Shown: positions 42,521 through 51,180, counted from the first letter of the stretch. The stretch is DNA of 64,000 bases from GCA-2686295 sp964402995 (GCA_964402995.1 CAYOEA010000008.1:17307-81306), one strand, 5' to 3'. Numbers and translations are program-made. Notes: generated by a model not told the origin, from the letters alone.

Positions 42521-43176
42521 AGTTTAATTTTAATATTAATTATATAATGGTTTTACTGTGTGTATTAGTTGTATATGTCATTGTTTACTCTGTTTCTTTT
42601 AGTGGCTTTAATCCTGACTTGCCTGATTATGATTTAATTATTGATTTGCAAGAAAACATTGTTGAGTCTGAATATAGTCGTATAGATTTATACAATGAGA
42701 ATAAACTGCTTAATGAGAAAGTTGATCTTTATGATACTCAAATAAACATGCTTTTAGGCGAACTTGAAGGTAAAATTGATGTTTCTAAATTAGTATCTGC
42801 TGATGTTTCTTTAGCTTCACCTGCTGATAGAATTTCTTATGAAACTATTGCAATTGATTCATCTAAGGCTACTGTTCGTTCTCATAATATTAGAAAATGG
42901 TTTATTTATGATACTAACTCCATGGTTCCTGTAATGGATGTTGGATCAACTGTTTTAACTGTTGAACCTAAATCTTTTGATGATATATCTATAGGTGATA
43001 TTATTTTCTTTAAAGTTGATGAATATGATGCTAAAATTGTTCATCGTGTTATTAGAACAAGCTATGATAGGTTTAGTCCTTATTATGTTACTAAGGGGGA
43101 TAATAATCTTGTTGAAGATCCATTCAGAGTTCGTTTTGAAGATGTTGAAGGTGTTGTTATTGGAATAATATATTGA
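42517..43176 (+). CDS. Membrane-anchored S26-type peptidase coupled to the Cache-HAMP sensor
   Basis: This 219-residue protein has one helix at about 9-27, an extracellular helical, possibly coiled-coil, stalk at 40-90 (ENIVESEYSRIDLYNENKLL and onward), and a signal-peptidase-like domain with Ser135 in TNSMVP, His176 in KIVHRVI and Asp195 in TKGDNN. All three residues of the archaeal Ser-His-Asp set are kept. Translational coupling to the sensor gene suggests the stalk meets the sensor, so peptidase activity may be controlled by ligand binding. Substrate unknown; the housekeeping signal peptidase is more likely the gene at 30592. Confidence 0.72.
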   Translation: MKFNFNINYIMVLLCVLVVYVIVYSVSFSGFNPDLPDYDLIIDLQENIVESEYSRIDLYNENKLLNEKVDLYDTQINMLLGELEGKIDVSKLVSADVSLASPADRISYETIAIDSSKATVRSHNIRKWFIYDTNSMVPVMDVGSTVLTVEPKSFDDISIGDIIFFKVDEYDAKIVHRVIRTSYDRFSPYYVTKGDNNLVEDPFRVRFEDVEGVVIGIIY

Positions 43177-43322
43177 TAAAGTTTAGCTAAACTTTATACT
43201 TCAATAAGTCTTTTTTTTTAGTTAAAGATTTTTGTTTGATTAGAATTATTTGTTATTAATTTACTTTTTACTCTTTGAAGTTTTGTTTTTTTGTCAAAAT
43301 TGATGACCAAAAAAAGATTTAT

Positions 43323-43697
43323 TTATTTTTTTGCTTTTGTTTTCTTGTTTACTTTTTGAAATTTTATTTCCTCTTCTTCCTCTTCTTCTTTTAGATTTCT
43401 ACTATTTTTAACTACTGATTCTAAAATGTTTATGTATTCTTGTTTACTAAGAGTTCCTTCTAATTTCATTGCAAGTTTTCTAAATCCTAATGTTGTTCTT
43501 ATCCAGTCTGCAAAATCGTTTTTGTTATTATCTGCATTTACATGGTATTTGAAAGTATAATCATTCATTCTTTTTAGAGCTCCTATTAATGTAGGTACGT
43601 TCTTTATTATTGGTCCATAAAATACCCAGAATTCTTTTTTACCATCGCAGTCTTCTTCGATTGCGGCATTTAATGAGTCTTTTCTTTCAAGGTCCAT
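43323..43697 (-). CDS. DUF5752-like protein
   Basis: The 124-residue protein contains EFWVFYGPIIKNVPTLIGAL, MNDYTFKYHVNADNNKNDFA and WIRTTLGFRKLAMKL, the pattern (aLk.m.d..F.yHvn...NDF..Wi...lgd..LA) that I associate with DUF5752, common in small-genome archaea. The C-terminus has seven consecutive acidic residues followed by a Lys-rich tail. Function unknown. It stands alone between the sensor-peptidase operon and a metallophosphoesterase gene. Confidence 0.6.
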   Translation of the reverse strand: MDLERKDSLNAAIEEDCDGKKEFWVFYGPIIKNVPTLIGALKRMNDYTFKYHVNADNNKNDFADWIRTTLGFRKLAMKLEGTLSKQEYINILESVVKNSRNLKEEEEEEEIKFQKVNKKTKAKK

Positions 43698-43757
43698 TGT
43701 AATTTTATTTTATTATTGAGTATTTAAATTTTCTTTAATTTAAAGTTTAGAATTTTC

Positions 43758-44351
43758 TTAAATCTCGATTAATTCTCCTTCAGGGCCTGGATTAATGATG
43801 ATTGATTTTCCTATTTTATCTCTTTTCTTAAAATTTTCATGTAAGTGGCCGCAAAGAACTAGGTGAGGTTGCATTTCTTCTATGAATTTTCTATAACTTT
43901 TATTTCCAACATATCCTTCTGCAAGTAAGTCTAATTCAGTTCCATGAGGTGGACCGTGTAGTAGTATGATTGATTTTTTATCTTTCATTTTAGGTTTGAA
44001 TTTTTTCATTATTTCTTCAAATCGTTTATCATGCATTGCAAATCCACCGCCACCATATCCTATGAAAATATGTACGTCAGTTTCAAATGATTCTTCATGA
44101 ATGAATTCTATGTTCTTACATTTCTTAGAAAGATATCTTAATGTGTCTTCATCTTCGTGATTACCATGAATCAATAATACTTTTTTAGGTAAATTGTTAA
44201 TTAAATCTAAATGATAATGGATTTCGTGTTCAAAAATTGTAAAATCTCCAAGACATACAATTAAATCTACATCCTTGGATTTTGCTTTTCTAGCTACTTC
44301 TGCAATTTCACTAGGGCTTCCATGATTGTCTGCAAATGCCAAAATTTTCAT
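43758..44351 (-). CDS. Calcineurin-like metallophosphoesterase
   Basis: The 197-residue enzyme shows the five metallophosphoesterase motifs in order: ADNHGS (7-12; Asp-x-His with Asn in between), GDFT (35-38), GNHEDE (60-65), HGPPHG (about 138) and GHLHEN (about 173). It belongs to the small YfcE/MJ0936-like group, which hydrolyses phosphodiesters or nucleotides with two metals. No clear operon partner: 60 bp separate it from the DUF5752-like gene on the same strand. Confidence 0.85.
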   Translation of the reverse strand: MKILAFADNHGSPSEIAEVARKAKSKDVDLIVCLGDFTIFEHEIHYHLDLINNLPKKVLLIHGNHEDEDTLRYLSKKCKNIEFIHEESFETDVHIFIGYGGGGFAMHDKRFEEIMKKFKPKMKDKKSIILLHGPPHGTELDLLAEGYVGNKSYRKFIEEMQPHLVLCGHLHENFKKRDKIGKSIIINPGPEGELIEI

Positions 44352-44458
44352 AAATTTACCTTAAATTTCTGAGAATCCCAAGAATTTTGTTAAAGATAAA
44401 TTCTATTTCAAAATTCTTGTTATTTTCATTGTATTATTAGTTATTTTTTTTTATCTTT

Positions 44459-45400
44459 TTAAAAGTTTTCAGGTATATACTGTCTTTTTATGATTTTATC
44501 TAATGTTATAGTCTTATAATCCTTTATTGAAAAGTTAGTTCTTAGTTCTTTTATTATATTTGTTTCTTTTAATGATTCTAAATTAATTAACAACTGATAT
44601 TCTCCAATTAGTTTTGTTAATCGAACACAATTTTTATTCATTCCTATTGCGGAAGTTATTTTGTTCATTTGTTTTATTCCGCTTGGTGTTAAACTTATAA
44701 GCGCGAATTGATCTATAACGCCTAATTTCTTTTGATTAAATATTGCTTTATATCCTCTAATAACTTTTTGTGCTTCAAGTTTTCTTTTTATGTTTACAAC
44801 ACTTTTAATTGATAGTTTTGTTTTTTGGGATATTTTTGTTAGTGTGGCGTCTGCATTTCTTATCAATTCTTTCAAGATTAATTTTTCATTTGTACTTAAT
44901 TTTATTTGATCTCGATCTCCATGTATAACTGTATCTATTCTTTTACTTCTTACTAAATAGCTTTTATTGTGCAGATGTCTTACAACCACTGGAAAAATAA
45001 ATTTTACTTCAATTTTATCAAATAATTTTTGAATTATTTCTATGTGTGTTTTGTTAAATGCTGATAAATTTTGTGCAGAATATTCTACTAATAAATCCAC
45101 TCCATCACTTGTTTCGTAAATTGCAATTGTTTGTTCACAATTTTTTAACTCTGCCAATATTGCTCTATGACTTTCATCATCAAATTTTAGAAAATTATAA
45201 CCTACTAGGATGTTTGTAAAACCCAACCTTGCTGGATCCACAATTACAACTGTTTGTTCAATAATCTTTTTTTTCTTTAATTGTTGAACTAAATAAGAGG
45301 CTGACTGCTGACTTGTTCTTAATATTTTAGATAACTCTTTAGTTGTAATACGTGCGTTCTCCGAGAGAGCAAATACAGCTTTACGTAATTTAAGCTTCAT
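44459..45400 (-). CDS. Double Lrp/AsnC-type transcriptional regulator
   Basis: The 313-residue protein appears to be two Lrp-like units in tandem. Unit one has a helix-turn-helix (residues 13-45, TTKELSKILRTSQQSASYLV) and a ligand-sensing fold (55-140). Unit two has a second helix-turn-helix (about 175-205, TLTKISQKTKLSIKSVVNIK) and a second sensing domain to the end. It is divergent from the lysine aminomutase operon with a 128-bp shared control region, so regulation of that operon in response to an amino acid is likely. An inverted repeat around its own TATA box suggests autoregulation. Confidence 0.75.
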   Translation of the reverse strand: MKLKLRKAVFALSENARITTKELSKILRTSQQSASYLVQQLKKKKIIEQTVVIVDPARLGFTNILVGYNFLKFDDESHRAILAELKNCEQTIAIYETSDGVDLLVEYSAQNLSAFNKTHIEIIQKLFDKIEVKFIFPVVVRHLHNKSYLVRSKRIDTVIHGDRDQIKLSTNEKLILKELIRNADATLTKISQKTKLSIKSVVNIKRKLEAQKVIRGYKAIFNQKKLGVIDQFALISLTPSGIKQMNKITSAIGMNKNCVRLTKLIGEYQLLINLESLKETNIIKELRTNFSIKDYKTITLDKIIKRQYIPENF

Positions 45401-45415
45401 ATTCTTTGTATAAAT

Positions 45416-45448
45416 GTACCTTTATATAAATATTACGGGTAAAAGTAC
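45416..45448. promoter_or_regulatory. Inverted repeat enclosing the TATA box of the Lrp-type regulator (possible operator)
   Basis: Arms GTACCTTTA (45416-45424) and TAAAAGTAC (45440-45448) are complementary at 8 of 9 positions and flank an AATATTTATATA-type TATA on the minus strand, 24-35 bp before the ATG at 45400. A dimeric regulator bound here would block TBP. Confidence 0.45.
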
Positions 45449-45528
45449 AATAAAACGATAAAGAAGATTGATATTGTTATTTGACGTAACACTCTTTGAC
45501 TTACTTAATATGAGTTAAAATACTTAAA

Positions 45529-46572
45529 ATGCAAACACATAATTCATTAATAAACGAATGTAACCAAGAAAAAGATGAACTTAAATCATCTCTTATTAAA
45601 GATAAATCTAATATTGATTCTGTGTCAGAAGAATATCCTATGCGAACAAATCCTTATTATTTTGGTCTCATTAAAAAAAAGGGTGATGGTATCTGGAATC
45701 AATCAATGCCTGATATTAAAGAAATTGAAGATGATTCCGGATCATCAGATCCACTACATGAAGAAAAAATGTCTCCTGTACCAGGTCTAACGCACCGTTA
45801 TCCTGATAGAGTTTTATTACTTATTTCAAATGTTTGTTCTATGTATTGTAGATTTTGTACTAGAAAAAGAAAAGTTGGAAAAGATTATGATTCAATTACT
45901 CCGGAGAATTTTAAGAAAGCAGTTGAGTATATTAAAGAACATAAAGAAGTTCGAGATGTAGTATTATCTGGTGGGGATCCATTAATGCTTTCAACTGATA
46001 AACTTGAATCTTTCATTAAAGAGATTAGAGCAATTCCTCATATTGACATAATCAGAATTGGTTCAAGAGTTCCTTGTGTTTATCCAATGAGAGTTGATGA
46101 AAAACTTTGTAACATGTTAAAAAAATATCATCCTATTTATGTTAATACTCATTTTAATACACCTCAAGAAATTACTCCTGAGTCAACTAAAGCTTGTACA
46201 ATGCTTGCAGATGCTGGAATTCCTCTCGGAAATCAATCTGTATTATTAAAAGGTGTAAATGATGATCCTTTGGTTATGAAAGATTTAGTTATAAAACTTC
46301 TAAAAATTAGAGTTAAGCCTTACTATATTTACATGCCTGACATTGTAAAAGGAACTGCCCACTTTAGACCTACTATTGAGCAAGGTTTGAAAGTTATATC
46401 TGCAATCAGAGGTTGGACTTCTGGAATGGCAGTACCACATTTAATTATTGATATCGAAGGCGGTGGCGGAAAGATTCCTTTACTTCCAGAATATTTAGTA
46501 TCAAAGAAAGGAAAGAAATATGTGTTCAAGAATTATATGAATGAAACTTTTGAATATACTGATGTAGAATAA
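45529..46572 (+). CDS. kamA: Lysine 2,3-aminomutase family radical SAM enzyme
   Basis: The 347-residue enzyme has Cys103, Cys107 and Cys110 in NVCSMYCRFCTRKRKVG, the SAM motif LSGGDPLML, HFNTPQEITPE, and the PLP lysine Lys315 in GGGGKIPLLPEY, which corresponds to the PLP Lys of clostridial LAM. It is as short as bacterial EpmB (about 340) and lacks part of the LAM C-terminus, but EF-P does not exist in archaea, so conversion of free L-alpha-lysine to L-beta-lysine is more likely. It heads an operon with two carboxyethyl-ornithine-synthase-like genes. Confidence 0.85.
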   Translation: MQTHNSLINECNQEKDELKSSLIKDKSNIDSVSEEYPMRTNPYYFGLIKKKGDGIWNQSMPDIKEIEDDSGSSDPLHEEKMSPVPGLTHRYPDRVLLLISNVCSMYCRFCTRKRKVGKDYDSITPENFKKAVEYIKEHKEVRDVVLSGGDPLMLSTDKLESFIKEIRAIPHIDIIRIGSRVPCVYPMRVDEKLCNMLKKYHPIYVNTHFNTPQEITPESTKACTMLADAGIPLGNQSVLLKGVNDDPLVMKDLVIKLLKIRVKPYYIYMPDIVKGTAHFRPTIEQGLKVISAIRGWTSGMAVPHLIIDIEGGGGKIPLLPEYLVSKKGKKYVFKNYMNETFEYTDVE

Positions 46573-46583
46573 CGGTGAATGAA

Positions 46584-47543
46584 ATGAACAGTTTTGGATT
46601 TGTTAAAACAAGTATGCCTGAAGAAACAAGAGTAGGTTTATTGCCGGCTGATATAAAAGCGCACATTAACAATCCTCAAGCTCTTTTTTTTGAGACTGGT
46701 TATGCTAAACATTTAGGTATTGCTGATAAAGCATATTTAGATGCTGGTGCTAATGTTGTTAGCAGAGATAAAGCTTATGATCAAACTGTTTTGTGCATTC
46801 CTAAACCTTGGATTAATGATATTGATTTTTTCCAACAAGGTCAAACTATCATGGGGTGGTTGTATCTTTCTGAAAAGAAGAAAATTGCAGAAGCTGTTCT
46901 TGAAAAAAAAATGACTGCTATTTCTTGGGAGAACATGTATGATCCTGATAAAAATTATGTTTTTGATAAAAATCGTTGGTATGCTGGTTATGTTTCAACT
47001 GCTCAAGCTTTACCGTTTGCAAATGCGTCTCCAAAAAATCTTAATATTGGAGTTCTTGGAAGAGGGCGTGTTGCTAAAGGTGCGATTGCAAAATTAGAAG
47101 AAGAAGGTGCAACTTATGATTTATTTGGGCGAGATGGATATGATGAATTCATGTCAAAACTTCCTGACTATGATGTTGCGATTAATTGTTGGTATTATGA
47201 TCCTGCTGTTGGAAACTATTTAACTTTAGAAGATTTACAAGAGATGAAAGCTGGTGCATTATTAATTGATGTTGCAAGCGAAGGTGTTGAAGGGAGTATT
47301 CCTCATCCTGCAATATCTCCTCTATATCATGTCGGTCGTTTTAATCCAATAATTATTTATAATAATAATCATGCTCCAACTATGTGGCCTCTTGAGACTT
47401 CGCAAGCCATTAGTGAAGCAGGCGCACCTTATATTGATAAAGTGATTAATGGTGAAACAGATGCAATTCTTAATCGGGCAACTGTTGTTAAAGAAGGTCA
47501 GATTATAGATAAACGAATTGAAACTTTACTTGGAATAAAATGA
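46584..47543 (+). CDS. N5-(carboxyethyl)ornithine synthase-like dehydrogenase, first copy
   Basis: The start is set at the ATG 46584, which has a GGTGA 5 bp upstream; a GTG at 46575 overlaps that signal. The 319-residue protein has an alanine-dehydrogenase-type N-domain (FGFVKTSMPEETRVGLLP) and a Rossmann domain with IGVLGRGRVAKGAI, then VAINCWYYDP and LIDVASEGVEGSIPHP. This matches N5-(carboxyethyl)ornithine synthase, which reductively joins pyruvate to the side-chain amine of ornithine or lysine. Following a lysine aminomutase, the amine could belong to beta-lysine. It overlaps the second copy by 4 bp. Confidence 0.75.
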   Translation: MNSFGFVKTSMPEETRVGLLPADIKAHINNPQALFFETGYAKHLGIADKAYLDAGANVVSRDKAYDQTVLCIPKPWINDIDFFQQGQTIMGWLYLSEKKKIAEAVLEKKMTAISWENMYDPDKNYVFDKNRWYAGYVSTAQALPFANASPKNLNIGVLGRGRVAKGAIAKLEEEGATYDLFGRDGYDEFMSKLPDYDVAINCWYYDPAVGNYLTLEDLQEMKAGALLIDVASEGVEGSIPHPAISPLYHVGRFNPIIIYNNNHAPTMWPLETSQAISEAGAPYIDKVINGETDAILNRATVVKEGQIIDKRIETLLGIK

Positions 47544-48541
47544 AGACAACTGGTTTTGTAAAAACAAGCATGCCTGAAGAGTTCCGTGTTGCTTTACTTC
47601 CTAAAGATATTAAAGATAACATTTCTCATCCTGATTTACTTTTTTTTGAAAAAGGTTATGCAAAAGAATTGGGTGTTTCTGATGGAGAATATCTTGCAGT
47701 TGGAGTTAACATAGTTTCTAGAAATGAAGCTTATTCAAAAGATATTTTATGCATTCCTAAAACTTGGGTTGATGATATAGATTCTTTCAAGCCTGATCAA
47801 ATTTTAATGGGTTGGTTATATCTTTCTGAGAAAAAGAAAATAGCTCAAGCTGTTTTAGATAATAAGATGACTGCTATTTCTTGGGAGAATATGTATGATT
47901 CTGATAAAAATTATGTCTTTGAAAAAAATCGTTGGTATGCGGGTTATATTTCAACTGTTCAAGCTTTACCTTTTGCAAGTGCAAGTCCTAAAAATCTTAA
48001 AATTGCAGTTCTAGGAAATGGCCGTGTTGCTAAAGGTGTTTTTTCTAGATTGGATGAAGAAGGTGCATCTTATGAAATTTTTGGAACTAATTTATTATCC
48101 AATCCTAATGTTTGGGATTCTAAGTCAGCTAATTTAATATTAACTAAACTTAAATCAGAAATTCATAAATTTGATGTTGTTATTAATTGCTGGTATTATG
48201 ATCCTTCTAAAGGAAATTATTTATCTTTAGATGATTTGCAAGAGATGAAAGCAGGTGCTTTATTTATTGATGTTGCGAGTGAAGGTGTTGAAGGTAGTAT
48301 TCCTCATCCATCAATTTCTCCTTTTTACAAATTAGGTCGTTTTAATCCAATTTTAGTATATAATAATAATCATTCTCCTGGATATTGGCCTCTTGATGTA
48401 TCTCAGTCTATTAGTGAATCATTTGCACCTATTCTAAATGCAATTGTAAAAGATGAACCTAATCCTTTTTTAGAAAAAGCAACTGTTGTAAAAGAAGGAG
48501 TTATAATTGATACGCGAATTAAATCTTTGTTGAATTTGTAA
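47540..48541 (+). CDS. N5-(carboxyethyl)ornithine synthase-like dehydrogenase, second copy
   Basis: This 333-residue protein shares most of its sequence with the preceding gene product: GFVKTSMPEEFRVALLP, ILMGWLYLSEKKKIAQAVL, ISWENMYDSDKNYVFEKNRW, IAVLGNGRVAKGVF and VASEGVEGSIPHPSISP. It has an insertion of about 14 residues after the first Rossmann strands (ESNP-type loop, GTNLLSNPNVWDSKS). The nucleotide motif differs (GNGRVA against GRGRVA), so the two may use different cofactors or form a heteromer. Coupled translation (ATGA overlap) supports equal production. Confidence 0.75.
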   Translation: MKTTGFVKTSMPEEFRVALLPKDIKDNISHPDLLFFEKGYAKELGVSDGEYLAVGVNIVSRNEAYSKDILCIPKTWVDDIDSFKPDQILMGWLYLSEKKKIAQAVLDNKMTAISWENMYDSDKNYVFEKNRWYAGYISTVQALPFASASPKNLKIAVLGNGRVAKGVFSRLDEEGASYEIFGTNLLSNPNVWDSKSANLILTKLKSEIHKFDVVINCWYYDPSKGNYLSLDDLQEMKAGALFIDVASEGVEGSIPHPSISPFYKLGRFNPILVYNNNHSPGYWPLDVSQSISESFAPILNAIVKDEPNPFLEKATVVKEGVIIDTRIKSLLNL

Positions 48542-48600
48542 TTTCTATTTTTCCCACAAAACTTAAATACTCTCTTCTTCATTATATTATCAAAAGAGGT

Positions 48601-48642
48601 GTTAGTAAAAGCTATATTCTAGCTTTTAGGAGGATTCCTAAC
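48601..48642 (+). promoter_or_regulatory. Leader with mutually exclusive hairpins over the Shine-Dalgarno
   Basis: Stem A pairs AAAAGCTA (48607-48614) with TAGCTTTT (48620-48627), 8 bp perfect, loop TATTC. Stem B pairs TTAGGA (48626-48631) with TCCTAA (48636-48641), loop GGAT, and sequesters the AGGAGG Shine-Dalgarno (48628-48633). The stems share two bases and so compete. An outer pairing GTTAG (48601-48605) with CTAAC (48638-48642) would hold stem A and free the Shine-Dalgarno. The ATG follows at 48643. Confidence 0.55.
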
Positions 48643-49098
48643 ATGAAACACTATTTTAGCGCACATACTTCAGCAGCATCTTCTTTATTGATGGTTCTTA
48701 ATCATTTCAATGAATCTTCAGCTTTATCTTTTGATGAGGAGGCTCGTCTTTCATCTCGTTTATCTTCTAACTCTGTTTACAATATTGCTTTGCTTGCTAG
48801 AGAGCATGGTTTGGAGCCAAATGTAATTTCTACTTTGCCTGTTCCTAATTTTATTAAGATTAATCTTTTAGATTCGGGTATTGGTTGTGAACTTCGTAAT
48901 TTCTCATTTATAGAATTAGAATCTTTAATTAAAGAAAATCGTGTTGTTATTTTGCATTCAGAAAAGCCTAACAAGTTTATTGTTGTTCATGATTTTGATG
49001 GGAAATTCCATGTTATGGATCCTACTTCTGGAGAACTTCATCTTAATGCTGCTACTATTGATGATTATTATGATATTTCTGAGATGATTGTTTTCTAA
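48643..49098 (+). CDS. Peptidase C39-like protein without the catalytic cysteine
   Basis: The 151-residue protein shows a papain-like C39 outline: an N-terminal helix SAASSLLMVLNHF in the place of the CGxxSLxMVLxYF helix, then VYNIALLAREHGLEPNVIS, VVILHSEKPNKFIVVHDFDG and VMDPTSGE, where His (in VVHDFD) and Asp (in MDP) are expected. The nucleophile Cys is replaced (Ser/Ala in TSAASS), as in the regulatory C39-like domains of ABC exporters that bind but do not cut. It is a single gene behind a hairpin leader with a strong AGGAGG. Its end overlaps the convergent VWA gene by 4 bp. Confidence 0.6.
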   Translation: MKHYFSAHTSAASSLLMVLNHFNESSALSFDEEARLSSRLSSNSVYNIALLAREHGLEPNVISTLPVPNFIKINLLDSGIGCELRNFSFIELESLIKENRVVILHSEKPNKFIVVHDFDGKFHVMDPTSGELHLNAATIDDYYDISEMIVF

Positions 49099-50318
49099 TT
49101 CAATGAATAATAATCTTCTAAAATAAGTTGATCCATATTTTCTATGTCTGTAACTTTATACAGTCGTCCTTCGCCTATCTCAACAATTCTTTTCGCTAAT
49201 TTTTCCCCTTCTTCATCAAGTTTAATTCCAATTACTGAAATAGTTATTCCTTCATTTCTAGCTATTGATGCTGCTTGCAGAGTCTTATCGATTGGGGCTT
49301 GTCCTTTTGTTGGTAATGCATCAGTCAATAAAACTAAGTGTCTTGTTTCATTTTTGCTTGGAAACATATCGATTGCTTCTTTAATTGTTTTTCCAAGGTC
49401 AGTTTCCATTGCTGCTTTTATATTTGCTAAGTTTGCTAGTATTCTCATAAAGTCTTTTGTTGGTTCTATTTTATTTTTTATTTCTGATCCAAAAACCAAA
49501 AGTCCAACTTTGTTCTTATCATTTATTGCTTTGAATGCAAGTGCTACTCCTGCTTTCTTTGCAGTTCCAAGTTTTGCACCTTTCATACTTCCTGAGGCGT
49601 CTAGTCCGTAAACAATAGAAATTTTCCCTTTACTTTTTTTATCATATATTTTAATATCGCCTGTTTGTACTTCTGTGTGTCCTCTTCTGATTGCTGTTTT
49701 TATTGTTTGACGCACAGCTATATCTCTATATCTTGATTTTTCAAAATTCTTAAATTCTTCTTTGTCTCCATAGTGTTCTTTTTCTTTTTTTCGTCTGTCT
49801 CCAAATCCTTTTGGTATAAGGTGATCTAATTCTTCTGTATACATTACTAATGAACTAAGCGCAAGGCCCTTGTCTGTGACCTGTCCTTCTTTATCGATTA
49901 ATTCTTTTTCTTTTAGTTTGCCTATATTTTCTTCTATATTATCTCGAATTTCTCTTTGAAATTCTGGTATTTTGATATTTTTGTCTACATAGTTTTGGGA
50001 GTAATTTGTTAGTTGTTGTATTATTCTTTCTCCCATCATTCGTTTTGTTATTTCATAATTTTTTACTAGTTGTTCCATCATTAAATCAGGGGTAAAATTA
50101 CCTACACCTTGATTTATACTTTCTAGAATTAGTTTTCCATGATCTACTGTATCTTTGTCTCCTTCTAAGACTTGATTCATAAGTTTATCATGTTCGTCTG
50201 TTGGCTTTAGAGAACCTTCTAGTTCGTCTATGGGTTCTGCGCCTTTTACGAATACTTCGTCATAATCCGCGTCGCTGTCAAAGAAAACCTCCTGTATCGT
50301 TATTCGCGAATTTTTCAT
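49095..50318 (-). CDS. VWA-domain protein partnered with MoxR ATPase
   Basis: In this 407-residue protein the first 220 residues are acidic and helical. A VWA domain follows with MIDAS motif GLDASGSMKGAK (DxSxS) near residue 237, a MIDAS Thr in ETDLGKTIKEA and Asp in LLTDALPTKGQ. MoxR-VWA pairs act as chaperones for metal insertion or complex assembly, with the VWA protein as substrate adaptor. The ATG at 50318 lies inside the end of the MoxR gene (41-bp overlap); no better in-frame start follows closely, so the overlap seems real. Confidence 0.82.
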   Translation of the reverse strand: MKNSRITIQEVFFDSDADYDEVFVKGAEPIDELEGSLKPTDEHDKLMNQVLEGDKDTVDHGKLILESINQGVGNFTPDLMMEQLVKNYEITKRMMGERIIQQLTNYSQNYVDKNIKIPEFQREIRDNIEENIGKLKEKELIDKEGQVTDKGLALSSLVMYTEELDHLIPKGFGDRRKKEKEHYGDKEEFKNFEKSRYRDIAVRQTIKTAIRRGHTEVQTGDIKIYDKKSKGKISIVYGLDASGSMKGAKLGTAKKAGVALAFKAINDKNKVGLLVFGSEIKNKIEPTKDFMRILANLANIKAAMETDLGKTIKEAIDMFPSKNETRHLVLLTDALPTKGQAPIDKTLQAASIARNEGITISVIGIKLDEEGEKLAKRIVEIGEGRLYKVTDIENMDQLILEDYYSLN

Positions 50319-51180
50319 ACTCTTCTTGTAAGTATTTTTCCGGAGTTTTTAGATACTTGATGCTTGGTTTTAGTCTCATTCTATGACTTAATACTGAGAT
50401 TAGTACTGCTTGAATATCTTTTTGGCTAACAATTTTTTTCCCACTTAGCATTGCATGTGTTTGTGCTCTTTCATACATTCCTATGCTTGCTCTTACTGAT
50501 GGTTTTTTATCGATATTTGGGTCCATTCTTAGTTTTCTAATAAATAGTAATACGCTTTTAAGCAGCTTTTCTCCAAATTCAATATGTTTCTCGCCACTTT
50601 TAAGAACAATTTCATGCTCCATAGCTAATGTTTCTGGATAGTCTACATATACAAAGTCAAATCTGTCTAAGAATACGTCTGATAGTGTTTCTGTTGATGT
50701 GTCTTCAGGGTTCATTGTTGCAATTAGTACAAAGTCTGCGTCAAAGTCTACTTTGTAACTTCCAATTGTAACTTTTTTTTCTTCAAGTGCTTGCAGTAAT
50801 GCATTCTGTAATTTTTCTGAACATCTATTTACTTCGTCAAAGAATAGCATTCCACCATTTGCTTGGAATATTTTTCCTGGACTAAATGCTTCTTTACTTG
50901 TTGGTCCGAATTTTAATGCTTTAATTGGGTCTATGTCTCCAAGTAAATCTTCTGCTGTTAAATCTGGTGATCCTTGTACTCTGATAAATGGTGTTTTTTG
51001 TCCATCTACTGTTGACATTGTTTGTGCAACTGATTTTGCTAGTGTTGTCTTTCCTAGGCCTGGTGCTCCTACTAGTATTACATTTCTATTTGTAAGTAGG
51101 GCGCTTTTTAGCTGTTTTTTTACTTCTTCTTGACCAATGATGTCTGCGAATTTCTCCTCAATTAAATTTCTAAATTTCAT
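50278..51180 (-). CDS. MoxR-family AAA+ ATPase
   Basis: The ATG at 51180 is chosen because it has GGAGG 7 bp upstream; a TTG at 51195 would overlap that signal. The 300-residue product has Walker A GAPGLGKTTLAKS (around 39), Walker B GGMLFFDEVNRC, sensor 1 LIATMNPEDT, an Arg-finger region VFLDRFDFVYVD, and an AAA-lid-2 domain at the C-terminus (KKPSVRASIGMYERAQTHAM). It drives the VWA protein encoded immediately downstream. The client complex is unknown. Confidence 0.9.
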   Translation of the reverse strand: MKFRNLIEEKFADIIGQEEVKKQLKSALLTNRNVILVGAPGLGKTTLAKSVAQTMSTVDGQKTPFIRVQGSPDLTAEDLLGDIDPIKALKFGPTSKEAFSPGKIFQANGGMLFFDEVNRCSEKLQNALLQALEEKKVTIGSYKVDFDADFVLIATMNPEDTSTETLSDVFLDRFDFVYVDYPETLAMEHEIVLKSGEKHIEFGEKLLKSVLLFIRKLRMDPNIDKKPSVRASIGMYERAQTHAMLSGKKIVSQKDIQAVLISVLSHRMRLKPSIKYLKTPEKYLQEEYEKFANNDTGGFL

